A stretch of 64,000 nucleotides of DNA from Sulfurovum sp. UBA7648 (GTDB taxonomy: Bacteria; Campylobacterota; Campylobacteria; Campylobacterales; Sulfurovaceae): positions 340,047 to 404,046 of the forward strand of contig DLIG01000021.1 in assembly GCA_002483605.1 (NCBI GenBank), given 5' to 3'. Below the pieces are notes generated by a model. That model was not told the DNA's origin and did not search any database. It saw nothing but the letters and a program-made list of their open reading frames with translations. A program made the position numbers and the translations under genes. Shown in pieces: positions 7,740 through 17,329 of this stretch; the stretch's first letter is position 1; every line of letters begins with the position of its first letter.

Positions 7740-9266
7740 TTATTTTGCATACTCGATAGCTCTTGTTTCTCTTATAACATTTACTTTTATTTCAGCCGGA
7801 TATTGCATTTTGCTTTCAATTTCTTTTGCGATCTCTTTGCTTAAAAGTACGGCTTGGTTATCATTTAACTTGTTGGCATTGACCATGACCCTGATCTCTC
7901 TGCCGGCGTTTATCGCATATGCTTGTTCGACATACTCTTTTGATAGTGCTATCTCTTCAAGTTCCTTGACGCGTTTTGTGAAACTTTCAAGCACTTCTCT
8001 TCTAGCCCCGGGCCTGCCTGCGCTAAGAGCATCAGCTGCGCATACTGCAGCGCTTTCAACGCTAAGAGGCTCTTCATGGCCGTGGTGAGCATAGATAGCA
8101 TTGATAACAATTGGGTGTTCGTTGTATCTTTTGCAAAGCTCAGCGCCTAGCTCCACATGAGATCCGCCAAATTCTTGCGTAAGAGCTTTTCCTATATCGT
8201 GCAGCAATCCAGCCCTCATGGCAAGTTTTTCATCCCCGCCCATCTCTGCTGCCATTATACTTGCAAGTCTTGCGACTTCTAGTGTATGGCCCAAGGCATT
8301 TTGCCCATAGCTGGCTCTGTATTTGAGTTTCCCTATAAGTTTGATCAGCTCTTCATGCATAGGGAAAAGCCCCATGTCTATCAAAATATTTTTACCTTCT
8401 TCGTAGATTTTGTGTTCAAACTCTTTATTTACTTTTTCATGTATCTCTTCTATGCGAGCAGGATGGATTCTGCCATCTTCGACCAGCAACTCTATAACCC
8501 TTGTTGCAATAGCTCTTCTGTAAAGATTAAACCCGCTTATTATGATCACTCCTGGAGTTTCATCTATGATGATATCCACACCCAAAAGGGTTTCTAAAGT
8601 TTTGATATTGCGTCCCTCTTTGCCTATGATCCTGCCTTTGTGTTCATCTGTTGGAAGAGTGACGAGATTTATAAGCCTTTCGCCTGCAAATTCTCCTGCA
8701 TAACGGGTGGTGGCTTGAGCAAGTATGTAATTTGCTTTTCTCTCGCCTTCTTCTTTGGCAAGATGTTCATATTTTCTGACTATGGCCGCTATTTCATTTC
8801 GGCTCTTTTTTTCGACCTCTTGCAGTATATAATCTTGGGCCTGCTGGGTGGTCATAGAAGCGATCTGCTCCATTTTTTTCAGATTGACATCTATGATATT
8901 TTCTTTTTCTTGCTCGAGTTGTTCTAATTTTCTCTCTTTTTGGTTTAGATTCCTAGAGAATTTATATAACTTTTCTTCGATCTGTTCTAGTTTCTGTCTC
9001 TCTGCAAAAAGACTCTTTTCTTGCTCTTCAATGCTTGACATTTTGATCTTTAATGTTTTTTGCAGTTCTAATTCTTCTTTTTTGATAGCCACCTTTGCTT
9101 CTTGGAGTAAAAGAGCAGATTCGCTCTCTATGACTTTTGCTTTAGCTCTAGTTTCTGCTTCAAGATATGCAAATCTTTTTGATGCTGTTTTTGATAGCCA
9201 TATATATGTCATTATAACGCCGGCAAAAATTCCCATCGTTAATGTGAGTATAATGATCGGTAACAT
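7740..9266 (-). CDS. rny: Ribonuclease Y
   Basis: 508 residues in the canonical RNase Y order: one N-terminal membrane helix (about 1-22), a long charged coiled coil (about 30-190), a KH RNA-binding domain with IIGKEGRNIKTLETLLGVD, and an HD domain with GHTLEVARLA and GLLHDIGKA supplying the HD metal ligands. The enzyme is a membrane-anchored endonuclease that starts mRNA decay. The ATG at 9266 has AAGGA nine bases before it. The neighbourhood with 5-formyl-THF cyclo-ligase and ftsY resembles the H. pylori HP076x region as I recall it. Confidence 0.95.
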   Translation of the reverse strand: MLPIIILTLTMGIFAGVIMTYIWLSKTASKRFAYLEAETRAKAKVIESESALLLQEAKVAIKKEELELQKTLKIKMSSIEEQEKSLFAERQKLEQIEEKLYKFSRNLNQKERKLEQLEQEKENIIDVNLKKMEQIASMTTQQAQDYILQEVEKKSRNEIAAIVRKYEHLAKEEGERKANYILAQATTRYAGEFAGERLINLVTLPTDEHKGRIIGKEGRNIKTLETLLGVDIIIDETPGVIIISGFNLYRRAIATRVIELLVEDGRIHPARIEEIHEKVNKEFEHKIYEEGKNILIDMGLFPMHEELIKLIGKLKYRASYGQNALGHTLEVARLASIMAAEMGGDEKLAMRAGLLHDIGKALTQEFGGSHVELGAELCKRYNEHPIVINAIYAHHGHEEPLSVESAAVCAADALSAGRPGARREVLESFTKRVKELEEIALSKEYVEQAYAINAGREIRVMVNANKLNDNQAVLLSKEIAKEIESKMQYPAEIKVNVIRETRAIEYAK

Positions 9267-9330
9267 TTATTTATCCTTGTTGCAGCATAACATATAAGGC
9301 AAGAGTATATATAAAAATGTATATTTAACT

Positions 9331-9882
9331 TTATGTTATTATAAAATCAGCTTTGATATCGTGTTTATCTGTGATACATTCGCTATAAACATACAGCTCT
9401 CTTGCAACAAATACCGTGATGCCGATATTTTCTTTTTCTTTTTCAAAAAACCTATCATACATTCCTTTGCCAAATCCGACGCGTCTTGCTGTTATATCGG
9501 TTCCGACTATGGGTACAATGGCTAGATCTATATTTTTTTTTCTAAATTGTTTTGAGTATTTTGGTTCAGTTATGCCAAAACGTTTTTTTATTAATGGCAT
9601 TCTATATTTTACCAATCTAAAACTTTCACCTTCCATAAACGGCGTATAAATGACTTTTTTTTCCTTTCGGAGTTTTGCAATAAGCGGTTTTATGTCAACT
9701 TCTATCCTTAGAGGAATGTAAAGCATAATGGTTTGTGATTTTGTGCTTTTGATGAACTTATAAAGCTTGGCAATTATATGTTTATCTTTAGTTTTATATC
9801 TTATATTGGTGCTGGCTTTTTTTAGCTTAGTAAGGCATTGGCACCTAAAATTTTCTTTGGCTGTTCGAGTATTTTTATACAT
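9331..9882 (-). CDS. 5-formyltetrahydrofolate cyclo-ligase
   Basis: 183 residues, a very lysine-rich member of the family that converts 5-formyl-THF to 5,10-methenyl-THF with ATP. The diagnostic C-terminal motif GFGKGMYDRFF (about 136-146) supplies the ATP phosphate-binding loop. Other conserved segments are the N-terminal R/K-rich helix, MLYIPLRIEVD and IDLAIVPIVGTD. It lies 64 bases upstream of rny on the same strand and may share its transcript. Confidence 0.88.
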   Translation of the reverse strand: MYKNTRTAKENFRCQCLTKLKKASTNIRYKTKDKHIIAKLYKFIKSTKSQTIMLYIPLRIEVDIKPLIAKLRKEKKVIYTPFMEGESFRLVKYRMPLIKKRFGITEPKYSKQFRKKNIDLAIVPIVGTDITARRVGFGKGMYDRFFEKEKENIGITVFVARELYVYSECITDKHDIKADFIIT

Positions 9883-9935
9883 ATAATTTCTTTGGTGTTT
9901 TTTAAGATATAAGAACTTTATTATAGCACAAATAG

Positions 9936-9941
9936 TATAAT
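9936..9941 (+). promoter_or_regulatory. -10 hexamer for ftsY
   Basis: TATAAT 71 bases before the ftsY ATG in the divergent 130-base gap between the cyclo-ligase and ftsY. No strong -35 is seen. Confidence 0.35.
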
Positions 9942-10012
9942 GAAGTTATCTGATAAAAAATATTTTGCTTTTCTCAGAGGGTTTAATAACTTAAAAAGGA
10001 TATAGTTAATTA

Positions 10013-10882
10013 ATGATTAATTTTATAAAAAAAGCACTCGGAAAAACAACAAAAAACATAGAAGAGATAGTGCCTGACAAAAAAAAGAACATTTCCAAAG
10101 ATGCTTTTGAAGATATATTATTAGAATCGGATGTTAATTATGAATTGGTTGAACATATTCTAAAAGATTTGCCGTCTACTATCAATAGAATGCAAGCATA
10201 CAATTCATTGATCTCGGTTTTTCAGTATAAAGCAGATTTTAAAAATTATGATATAAAACCTTTTGTAGAGATGATAATAGGAGTAAACGGAGCCGGAAAA
10301 ACGACAACCATTTCCAAGCTTGCTTATCGTTATCTCTCTCAAGGCAAAAGTGTTATTCTAGGAGCAGGAGATACGTTTAGGGCTGCTGCTATAGAACAGC
10401 TGAGTCTTTGGGCAAAAAGACTCTCCATACCTATTGTGGCAACAAGCCAAGGACATGATCCATCGGCTGTGGTTTATGATACCATCTCTTCAGCGATTTC
10501 AAAAAATATAGATCATGTTATTATTGATACGGCCGGGAGGCTTCACACCCAAACCAATTTGGCCGGAGAATTGCAAAAAATGGTTCGCGTCGCAGACAAA
10601 GCGCTTGCAGGCGCCCCGCACCGTAAATTGCTTGTTTTGGACGGCACACAAGGGAGTTCATCAATAAACCAAGCTAAGGCATTCAATGAGATGGTCGGGG
10701 TTGACGGAATAATTATCACAAAACTTGACGGTACGGCAAAAGGCGGTTCGGTCTTAAGTATTGCCAAAGAGATGCAAATGCCGATTTTTTATATAGGAGT
10801 GGGCGAGAAACCGGAAGATCTTATAGAGTTCAAAGCAAATGAATATGTAAATACTATATTAGATCAAATATTTATTTCATAG
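10013..10882 (+). CDS. ftsY: Signal recognition particle receptor FtsY
   Basis: 289 residues, the minimal NG form of FtsY without the long acidic A domain of E. coli. The N domain covers about 1-80. The SRP-type GTPase follows with G1 GVNGAGKTTT at 90-99, the GAGDTFRAAAIEQL insertion-box segment, DTAGR, and TKLDGTAKGG. It docks ribosome-SRP complexes at the inner membrane for co-translational insertion. The start is preceded by AAAAAGGA. The gene is a single unit between the divergent cyclo-ligase and the aminotransferase gene. Confidence 0.96.
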   Translation: MINFIKKALGKTTKNIEEIVPDKKKNISKDAFEDILLESDVNYELVEHILKDLPSTINRMQAYNSLISVFQYKADFKNYDIKPFVEMIIGVNGAGKTTTISKLAYRYLSQGKSVILGAGDTFRAAAIEQLSLWAKRLSIPIVATSQGHDPSAVVYDTISSAISKNIDHVIIDTAGRLHTQTNLAGELQKMVRVADKALAGAPHRKLLVLDGTQGSSSINQAKAFNEMVGVDGIIITKLDGTAKGGSVLSIAKEMQMPIFYIGVGEKPEDLIEFKANEYVNTILDQIFIS

Positions 10883-10924
10883 TTATTTTTTGAAATATTC
10901 TTTTGTAACTTTAAGAAAATAGTG

Positions 10925-10930
10925 TATAAT
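10925..10930 (+). promoter_or_regulatory. -10 hexamer for the DegT-type aminotransferase gene
   Basis: TATAAT preceded by GTG (extended -10-like) 42 bases before the ATG at 10973, inside a 90-base gap after ftsY. Confidence 0.45.
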
Positions 10931-10972
10931 AAAACAATTAAGAAAAATATAAAATAGCATAAGGAATAGAAA

Positions 10973-12118
10973 ATGGAGTCAGCAAATAATATTTCATTCT
11001 ACAAGCCGTTTATAAAAGAAAATACCAACTCAAATATTCAAGAAGTTTTGAATTTCGATGATACTTCATCTAAAACAGAAGAACTTGAAAGGGTGTTTGC
11101 CCAGACATTTGAAACGGGTTATGCGCTGGCTACAATGAGCGGTACCGCGGCATTGCACTTGGCTATGTGCGCGTTGGATCTAAAAAGAGGCGATAAGGTG
11201 CTTTGCAGTATCAATGCTTTTGTGGATGTTCCTGAAGTTATAAGACATTTTGATGCAGAGCCGATCTTTGTAGATTGTGACAGCAATAATTATATGATAG
11301 ATCTAGACAAACTTGAGATAGCACTCAGAAAGAATGAAAATAAAAAACTCAGAGCCGTACTGGTAAATCATATGGGCGGTGCAGCACCGGATTTGGATAG
11401 ATTGTATAAAATGGCAAAAGAGTATGATGTAAAAGTAATAGAGGATGCTACAGATGCTATGGGAACCAAATATAATGGCAAGTATTTAGGATCAACCGGC
11501 GCTGATATTACTGTTTTTTCATTTGCGCCTCATATGTACAAAGACATTATATCCGGCGGTATATTTACAACCAAAGATGATGAACTTTATGAGAGGGCAA
11601 AATTGCTTAGAACACACGGTATGACGCATCAGTCAGGCGAACATGCATCAGAAGTCAATTATCTATATGATGTAATTGATATAGGCTGGCGTTACGCAAT
11701 GAATGAAATAGTGAGTGTTATTTGTTTGGATAGATTCACGTCTTTGCAAGAGCAAATAGAGCGTCGAAAACAGATAGCTCAGATGTATGTATCCAGACTT
11801 GAAAATACAAAACACATCACTATTAAAACAGACATATCACAAGAAAATATATTGCATTTTTTTATTGAGATAGACAAAAACAGAGATCATTTTGCAAGAG
11901 AGCTTAAGCTTGAAGGTATTGATGTAGGACTGCATTATATGCCTTTGCATTTGACGGAATATTATAGAAAAAAATATTCTCTCAGAGTTTTTGATTTTCC
12001 AGTAGCGCTTGGGGTATATCAAAGAACACTTTCATTACCTTTGTATGCCGGCATGAGCGATAATGAAGTACAAATAGTTATAGAAGCAGTCGAAAAAATA
12101 GCAAATTCTTACATGTAG
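10973..12118 (+). CDS. DegT/DnrJ/EryC1/StrS-family aminotransferase
   Basis: 381 residues of the PLP-dependent sugar aminotransferase family, which usually converts keto-sugar nucleotides to amino sugars. Recognisable features are SGTAALHLAMCALDLKRGDKV, the PLP-aspartate strand VIEDATDAMGTKY, and the Schiff-base lysine region VFSFAPHMYKDIISGG. The family normally has SF...K...GEGG there, and the glycine-rich end is partly changed. The gene runs into lpxK with four bases between, which points to cell-surface glycoconjugate or lipid A sugar synthesis. The actual sugar cannot be read from sequence. Confidence 0.85.
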   Translation: MESANNISFYKPFIKENTNSNIQEVLNFDDTSSKTEELERVFAQTFETGYALATMSGTAALHLAMCALDLKRGDKVLCSINAFVDVPEVIRHFDAEPIFVDCDSNNYMIDLDKLEIALRKNENKKLRAVLVNHMGGAAPDLDRLYKMAKEYDVKVIEDATDAMGTKYNGKYLGSTGADITVFSFAPHMYKDIISGGIFTTKDDELYERAKLLRTHGMTHQSGEHASEVNYLYDVIDIGWRYAMNEIVSVICLDRFTSLQEQIERRKQIAQMYVSRLENTKHITIKTDISQENILHFFIEIDKNRDHFARELKLEGIDVGLHYMPLHLTEYYRKKYSLRVFDFPVALGVYQRTLSLPLYAGMSDNEVQIVIEAVEKIANSYM

Positions 12119-12122
12119 TATT

Positions 12123-13034
12123 ATGACCAAGTTTTTTGAAACAATTTGGTTTAAAACAAAATGGTATCATTGGCTTATTATTGCCATTTTATTGCCTTTT
12201 GGATTTGTATGGGGAGTTCTAATGTCGCTTCGTCGTGCATTTGCGGTGCAAAAAGATTATGGCTTGCCGGTAGTCAGTATAGGCAATCTGATAGTCGGCG
12301 GCACAGGGAAAACACCATTTATCATTGAGCTTGCTTCCTATTTTAACGGCGTTTTTGTAATTTCTAGAGGATATGGCAGAAAAAGCAAAGGGCTTATAGA
12401 GGTTAGCCATAATGGCAAAATACAAGCAAGCGTAGAAGAGAGCGGAGATGAAGCCATGCTTATAGCTAAATCTTTGCCAAAGGCTAGTGTAATAGTCAGT
12501 GAAGATCGCAAGGCAGGAATTGCTTATGCCAAAGACAGGGGTGCAAAGGTGATTTTCCTTGATGACGGTTTTAATCAAGTTGAGATCAAAAAATTCGATA
12601 TCATACTAGAACCGCCGCATATTGCCAATTATCTCCCATTTCCTGCCGGCCCTTTCAGGGAGTGGTGGTTTTATACAAAAAAAGCCGACTTGGCAGTAAG
12701 GGAAGATATAGATTTTCATAGATATGTTGCATATGAAAATTTGAAACCAAATATGATCTTGGTTACAGCCATCGCAAATCCGACACGTCTTGATAAGTTT
12801 TTGCCGCAAGGTGTTATAGGTAAATATTATTTTGACGATCACGCTTATTTTGATGAAGAGAAACTAGGACTGTTGTTGAATAAAAATAATGCTGATAGTT
12901 TGCTCGTTACTGAAAAAGATGCAGTCAAGCTGGTTAATTTTAAGTTGCCTATCTCTAAAATCAAGTTAAAATTAGAATTACAAAAAAGTATTATAGCAAA
13001 AGCGAACAGTTATATCAAAGGATACAAAGCATGA
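12123..13034 (+). CDS. lpxK: Tetraacyldisaccharide 4'-kinase (lipid A synthesis)
   Basis: LpxK phosphorylates the 4' position of the lipid A disaccharide at the inner membrane. The 303-residue protein has an N-terminal membrane helix (about 18-35). The variant P-loop VSIGNLIVGGTGKTP follows at about 51-65, with ISRGYGRKS, SGDEAMLIAKSLP, LDDGFNQ and the C-terminal LVTEKDAVKL. Its end overlaps argB by four bases (ATGA). Coupling with a DegT-type aminotransferase upstream supports an envelope role for the pair. Confidence 0.94.
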   Translation: MTKFFETIWFKTKWYHWLIIAILLPFGFVWGVLMSLRRAFAVQKDYGLPVVSIGNLIVGGTGKTPFIIELASYFNGVFVISRGYGRKSKGLIEVSHNGKIQASVEESGDEAMLIAKSLPKASVIVSEDRKAGIAYAKDRGAKVIFLDDGFNQVEIKKFDIILEPPHIANYLPFPAGPFREWWFYTKKADLAVREDIDFHRYVAYENLKPNMILVTAIANPTRLDKFLPQGVIGKYYFDDHAYFDEEKLGLLLNKNNADSLLVTEKDAVKLVNFKLPISKIKLKLELQKSIIAKANSYIKGYKA

Positions 13035-13882
13035 AAAATAATATCGAAGTAGTTAAAACTCTTCTAGATGCATTGCCGTATATAAAAAAATTTAAAGATA
13101 AAAAAATTGTAATTAAATATGGCGGTGCTGCACAAACAAGCGATGAGCTTAAGATGCAGTTTGCTCAAGATATAGTATTGCTTCACTATGTGGGTTTAAA
13201 GCCTATAATAGTTCATGGCGGAGGCAAGACTATTACGGATTTATTGTCGCGTTTGGGTATCGGCACGGAGTTCGTTGACGGACAAAGAGTTACTACCAAA
13301 GAGGTAATGCGCGTAGTTGAAATGGTGCTAAGCGGAGAGATAAATAAAGAAATAGTTGCACTTCTCAATACTCAAGGGGCAAAAGCAGTGGGAATATCCG
13401 GCAAAGACGGACATTTTTTAGAAGCGGTACCTAAAGATTTTGAACGATTCGGATATACCGGGATCATAGATCATATCAATCCGTCATTGGTTGATGATAT
13501 TTTGGACGATGGACTTATTCCTGTCATTGCTCCAATAGCAGGAAGTAATGCAGTTGGCCATCCCGGATTTAATATAAATGCAGATCTGGCAGCCAGCAAG
13601 ATAGCTGTCGCACTTCAGGCTGATAAAGTACTTTTTTTGACAGACACTGCCGGAGTATTGGATAAAGAGGGTAATTTGTTGACAAATCTAAGTGTGGAAA
13701 AAACAAATCAGCTAAAACATGACGGAACAATTTATGGCGGAATGGTGCCAAAAGTGGATGCTTGTATAGAAGCGCTAAGAGGCGGGGTGAGCAGAGCCCA
13801 TATCATTGACGGCAGAGTAGAGCATTCATTGCTCTTGGAGATCTTGACAAGCAGCGGTGTGGGTACCTTTATAGAATTGTAG
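13031..13882 (+). CDS. argB: Acetylglutamate kinase
   Basis: The second step of arginine synthesis, phosphorylating N-acetyl-L-glutamate. 283 residues of the amino-acid kinase fold: IVIKYGGAAQT (phosphate-binding lysine and glycines), VHGGGKTI, DGQRVTTKEVMRVVEMVL, FNINADLAASKIA and GGMVPKVDACIEAL, the last at the regulatory C-terminal half. The N-terminal helix ahead of the kinase core is the kind that makes arginine-sensitive hexamers in relatives. Translation is coupled to lpxK through an ATGA overlap. Confidence 0.96.
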   Translation: MKNNIEVVKTLLDALPYIKKFKDKKIVIKYGGAAQTSDELKMQFAQDIVLLHYVGLKPIIVHGGGKTITDLLSRLGIGTEFVDGQRVTTKEVMRVVEMVLSGEINKEIVALLNTQGAKAVGISGKDGHFLEAVPKDFERFGYTGIIDHINPSLVDDILDDGLIPVIAPIAGSNAVGHPGFNINADLAASKIAVALQADKVLFLTDTAGVLDKEGNLLTNLSVEKTNQLKHDGTIYGGMVPKVDACIEALRGGVSRAHIIDGRVEHSLLLEILTSSGVGTFIEL

Positions 13883-13941
13883 CCGGCATTATCTGGTTAA
13901 CCATCAAATTTGAAGCCAAGCTTTAATTTGGCTTTCGGCAG

Positions 13942-13962
13942 GCGGCTTTCGCAGCTAGCCGC
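13942..13962 (+). terminator. Possible terminator after argB
   Basis: GCGGCT (13942-13947) pairs with AGCCGC (13957-13962), followed by TCTTT. A second weaker hairpin (AAGCCAA/TTGGCTT at 13913-13934) precedes it. The T run is short. The rest of the 152-base gap to ppk2 shows no other feature. Confidence 0.4.
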
Positions 13963-14034
13963 TCTTTGAGACTCTATATATCAAGAGGTCTTAGTTGTAA
14001 GAAATAGTAAAAAAGCTATCCAAGGAGAGAAACC

Positions 14035-14793
14035 ATGAAAGACAAAGATTACAAAGAAGAGCTTTACAATTTACAAGTCGAGCTGGTTAAATTCCAAAGA
14101 CATGTAATTAAAAAAAATCTAAAAGTATGCTTGGTATTTGAGGGCAGGGATGCATCGGGCAAAGATGGAACAATAAAGAGATTTATGGAGCATTTGAGTC
14201 CCAGGGAAGCTAGGGTGGTTGCTCTAGATAAGCCTAGTGATAAAGAAACAAAATCATGGTATTTTCAAAGATATGTGCCGCATTTGCCAAGCGGCGGACA
14301 AATAGTATTTTTCAACAGAAGCTGGTACAATAGAGCAGGTGTCGAAAAAGTCATGGGTTTTTGTACCAAAAAAGAATATTCTCTTTTTATGGAAGAGGTT
14401 GGGAGTTTTGAGCATCTATTGACACATTCTGGTATTATAATGTTGAAATATTATTTGGACATCAGTAAAGATGAGCAACAAGAAAGACTTGAAAGCAGAA
14501 AAAATGATCCATTAAAGCAGTGGAAAATAAGCCCGATCGATGAGCAAGCTCAAAAATATTGGGATGATTATTCAGATGCTAGAGATGAGATGCTTGAAAA
14601 GACCTCTTTTGAATTTAATCCTTGGTGTGTAGTTCATACTGATAATAAAAAAACAGCTAGAATAAATGTGATGAAACATTTTTTATCCAAAATGGATTAT
14701 CCTGATAAAAATGAAGAATATTTGGAGTTTGATCATAATGTTATTTGTCAGTATAAGCCTGAGTGCTATATAAAAGGATTGATAGCAAAATAA
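14035..14793 (+). CDS. ppk2: Polyphosphate kinase 2 family protein
   Basis: 252 residues, one PPK2 domain. Walker A is EGRDASGKDG (about 36-45), the lid and substrate segment holds REARVVALDKPSDKE, Walker B-like FNRSWYNRAGVEKVMGF follows, and ISPIDEQAQKYWDDYSDARDEM is close to the C-terminus. PPK2 enzymes transfer phosphate between polyphosphate and nucleoside mono- or diphosphates, and the preferred nucleotide is not decided here. AGGAGAGA precedes the ATG. It is a monocistronic unit between argB and thrC. Confidence 0.92.
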   Translation: MKDKDYKEELYNLQVELVKFQRHVIKKNLKVCLVFEGRDASGKDGTIKRFMEHLSPREARVVALDKPSDKETKSWYFQRYVPHLPSGGQIVFFNRSWYNRAGVEKVMGFCTKKEYSLFMEEVGSFEHLLTHSGIIMLKYYLDISKDEQQERLESRKNDPLKQWKISPIDEQAQKYWDDYSDARDEMLEKTSFEFNPWCVVHTDNKKTARINVMKHFLSKMDYPDKNEEYLEFDHNVICQYKPECYIKGLIAK

Positions 14794-14881
14794 TAATTGA
14801 ATTTAGTATTTATCAAATAAAATCTGCTTATAGCAATGTTCATCGATTTGCTAAAGAGAATAAAATCTTATTTTAAGATGG

Positions 14882-14887
14882 TATAAT
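14882..14887 (+). promoter_or_regulatory. -10 hexamer for thrC
   Basis: TATAAT preceded by GG, 57 bases before the thrC ATG, in a 151-base AT-rich gap. No clear -35. Confidence 0.4.
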
Positions 14888-14944
14888 TATTTGATAATAT
14901 TATTGGTAAAAACCAAGAAGAGCAGTAAATAAGGAATTTAAAAT

Positions 14945-16411
14945 ATGAGATTTATAGAGACTCGCGGCAATGACGGGATCAAAGCAAAATATGTAACATT
15001 TTCGGAAGCTATCTTGTCGCCAAGTGCTAGTTTCGGCGGACTATATGTACCCGAGCAGCTACCAAAATTAGACGATGAATTTATAACTAAACATCTCAAT
15101 AGCTCTTATAAAACATTGGCGTTTGATTTTTTAAATAAATGCGAAATAGATATAGATAACGATACTCTGCAAGAAGCACTGGCACGTTATGATGCGTTTG
15201 ATGATGCTTCTAATCCCGTACCTATGGTGCAGATAGAAGATGATTGTTTTGTGAGCGAACTATACCATGGACCGACTCGTGCTTTTAAAGATATGGCATT
15301 GCAGCCGTTTGGATATATTCTGAGCTCTTTGGCAAAAAAAAGAGATGAACATTATCTTATTATGGCAGCTACAAGCGGTGACACCGGACCTGCAACTCTT
15401 GAGACTTTTAAAGATCAATCAAATGTCAAAGTAGCTTGTCTTTATCCGGATGGCGGCACAAGTGATGTGCAAAGATTGCAAATGGTAACAGAGGATGCTT
15501 CAAATTTATTTGTATTTGGAGTAAAGGGCGATTTTGATGATACTCAAAATGCACTCAAATCACTTTTGGCATCAGAGGATTTTAACAAAACTCTTCAAGC
15601 AAAAAACATCAAATTATCAGCTGCCAATTCAGTTAATTTTGGACGTATAATATTTCAGATAATCTATCATATTCATAGTTACATAGTTTTACTTAAAGGC
15701 AACAAGATCGCCATGGGAGATAAGATATATCTTGTTGTACCAAGCGGTAATTTCGGAAATGCACTTGGAGCTTATTATGCTAAAAAAATGGGACTTCCTA
15801 TAAAAAAGATACTTATCTCCTCAAATCGAAATAATATTTTGACAGATTGGATAACCAATGGTGCTTATGATCTAACAACAAGACATTTGGTGCATACTAT
15901 ATCTCCGGCTATGGATATACTCAAAAGCTCGAATGTCGAGAGAATCTTGTTTGATAAATTTGGGGCTCTTAGGACAAAAGAGTTGATGGATAGCCTTGCA
16001 TCAAGCGGTAAATATGAGTTGACATCTGAGGAATTGGAAGTTTTAAGAGAAGATTTTGATGCATCGTTTTCTACGGATGAAGAGTGCGAAAAAGTGATCG
16101 GTGAATATGCCAAAAAAGATTATATTATGGATCCGCATACGGCAACTTGCATAAGAGCTTACAAAACTTTAAGAGAACAAAAACTCCCAACTGTTGTATA
16201 TTCTACTGCCGAGTGGACCAAATTTAGCCCGACGGTTTCTAAAGCCTTGGGACACGAAGTCAAAAACGACATAGATGCTCTTGATTGGATAACAGATCAC
16301 GTTCATTTAAAAGTTCCAAAAATGATAAAAGAATTATTTAGCAAGCCATTAATTCATGAAAAAGTTATAAATAAAGATACTATAAGGGAGAATATTTTTA
16401 GTATTTTATAA
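14945..16411 (+). CDS. thrC: Threonine synthase
   Basis: 488 residues of the long threonine synthase class, which makes threonine from O-phosphohomoserine with PLP. The PLP lysine lies in YHGPTRAFKDMALQPFG (about 103-119). The phosphate-binding loop is AATSGDTGPATLE. Further conserved parts are VPSGNFGNALGAYYAKKMGLP and DPHTATCIRAY. It is transcribed alone from the preceding TATAAT, and the secreted LysM/3D gene follows after 26 bases. Confidence 0.95.
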   Translation: MRFIETRGNDGIKAKYVTFSEAILSPSASFGGLYVPEQLPKLDDEFITKHLNSSYKTLAFDFLNKCEIDIDNDTLQEALARYDAFDDASNPVPMVQIEDDCFVSELYHGPTRAFKDMALQPFGYILSSLAKKRDEHYLIMAATSGDTGPATLETFKDQSNVKVACLYPDGGTSDVQRLQMVTEDASNLFVFGVKGDFDDTQNALKSLLASEDFNKTLQAKNIKLSAANSVNFGRIIFQIIYHIHSYIVLLKGNKIAMGDKIYLVVPSGNFGNALGAYYAKKMGLPIKKILISSNRNNILTDWITNGAYDLTTRHLVHTISPAMDILKSSNVERILFDKFGALRTKELMDSLASSGKYELTSEELEVLREDFDASFSTDEECEKVIGEYAKKDYIMDPHTATCIRAYKTLREQKLPTVVYSTAEWTKFSPTVSKALGHEVKNDIDALDWITDHVHLKVPKMIKELFSKPLIHEKVINKDTIRENIFSIL

Positions 16412-16437
16412 CATTTAACGCCCAAAAGGGGGAAGTC

Positions 16438-17328
16438 ATGAAAAAGATTATATTTTTTATGATACTGGGTTTTACGGCAATAATTTTTGCTCAGGAATCA
16501 ACGAGGTCAGCTGATGATGCTTTAGAATGTGTAAGATTAAATTTTAAAGCACCAAAATGCAAAGATTTTACAACCAAAGAGAGAAATTTGGCAGTAGAAT
16601 GCGTAAGATCAAACTTTACAGCCCCCATATGCAAACAATACAATCAAACAATCCTTGATCCAAATTCCATAGAACCCTCTTTGGATGATAACATTGCACC
16701 TATTCAAAAAACACCTTCGATAGAGCCTATAGACCAACCAGACCAGAAAGTAAATATGCAAAACAGCAGTGCAAATTTTACCTCAAATTTTCAAAGTACT
16801 TATACTTCCGAGAGAGGAGATACTCTAGGTAAAATTGCTATAAAATTCGGTGTTGCACAAGGAGAGATCAAGATATTAAATCCATCTATCGATTTTCGTG
16901 AATTAAAAACAGGCACAGGGATAGTAATGCCTCTTCCGCAAGATAAGATCAATGCAATAATCAAAGCGAGCAAGGTCACAAAGAAACCAGAAGAGTATAA
17001 GATAATTGCAGAGCCCAAAGGGCGAAAGCTTAAAGTCATTGCTTCTGCTTATACATCTTGCGTTTCTCAAACAGACAGTACGCCATTTATAGCAGCATGG
17101 GGGTATCGTCTAACTCCTGGAGAGAAAGTTATAGCGGTATCAAGAGATCTAGTTGGCCAATATGGCTTAACCAATGGCTTAAAAGTAAGAATTAGCGGAT
17201 TGGATGGGTATTACACAGTTCGAGACAAGATGAACCAAAGATATACGAAACATATAGATATTTATATGGGTTTGGACAAGCGAAAGGCTCTTCGTTGGGG
17301 CAGAAGAAGCGTAACGATATATTGGTGA
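16438..17328 (+). CDS. Secreted LysM and 3D-domain cell-wall protein
   Basis: 296 residues. A signal peptide (about 1-19) is followed by two copies of a C-x9-C motif, at residues 31-41 and 55-65, in repeats with a 24-residue period. A low-complexity linker comes next, then a LysM peptidoglycan-binding module (about 121-165, RGDTLGKIAIKFGVAQGEI). The C-terminal 3D/double-psi barrel domain shows ASAY near its start, then TPGEKVIAVSRDL, VRDKMNQRYTKHIDIYMG and WGRRSVTIYW. The 3D domain has the three aspartates typical of MltA-like and RlpA-like wall enzymes. I infer a periplasmic peptidoglycan-binding protein, possibly a lytic transglycosylase. The end is two bases from the convergent uup gene. 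Confidence 0.8.
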   Translation: MKKIIFFMILGFTAIIFAQESTRSADDALECVRLNFKAPKCKDFTTKERNLAVECVRSNFTAPICKQYNQTILDPNSIEPSLDDNIAPIQKTPSIEPIDQPDQKVNMQNSSANFTSNFQSTYTSERGDTLGKIAIKFGVAQGEIKILNPSIDFRELKTGTGIVMPLPQDKINAIIKASKVTKKPEEYKIIAEPKGRKLKVIASAYTSCVSQTDSTPFIAAWGYRLTPGEKVIAVSRDLVGQYGLTNGLKVRISGLDGYYTVRDKMNQRYTKHIDIYMGLDKRKALRWGRRSVTIYW

Positions 17329-17329
17329 T

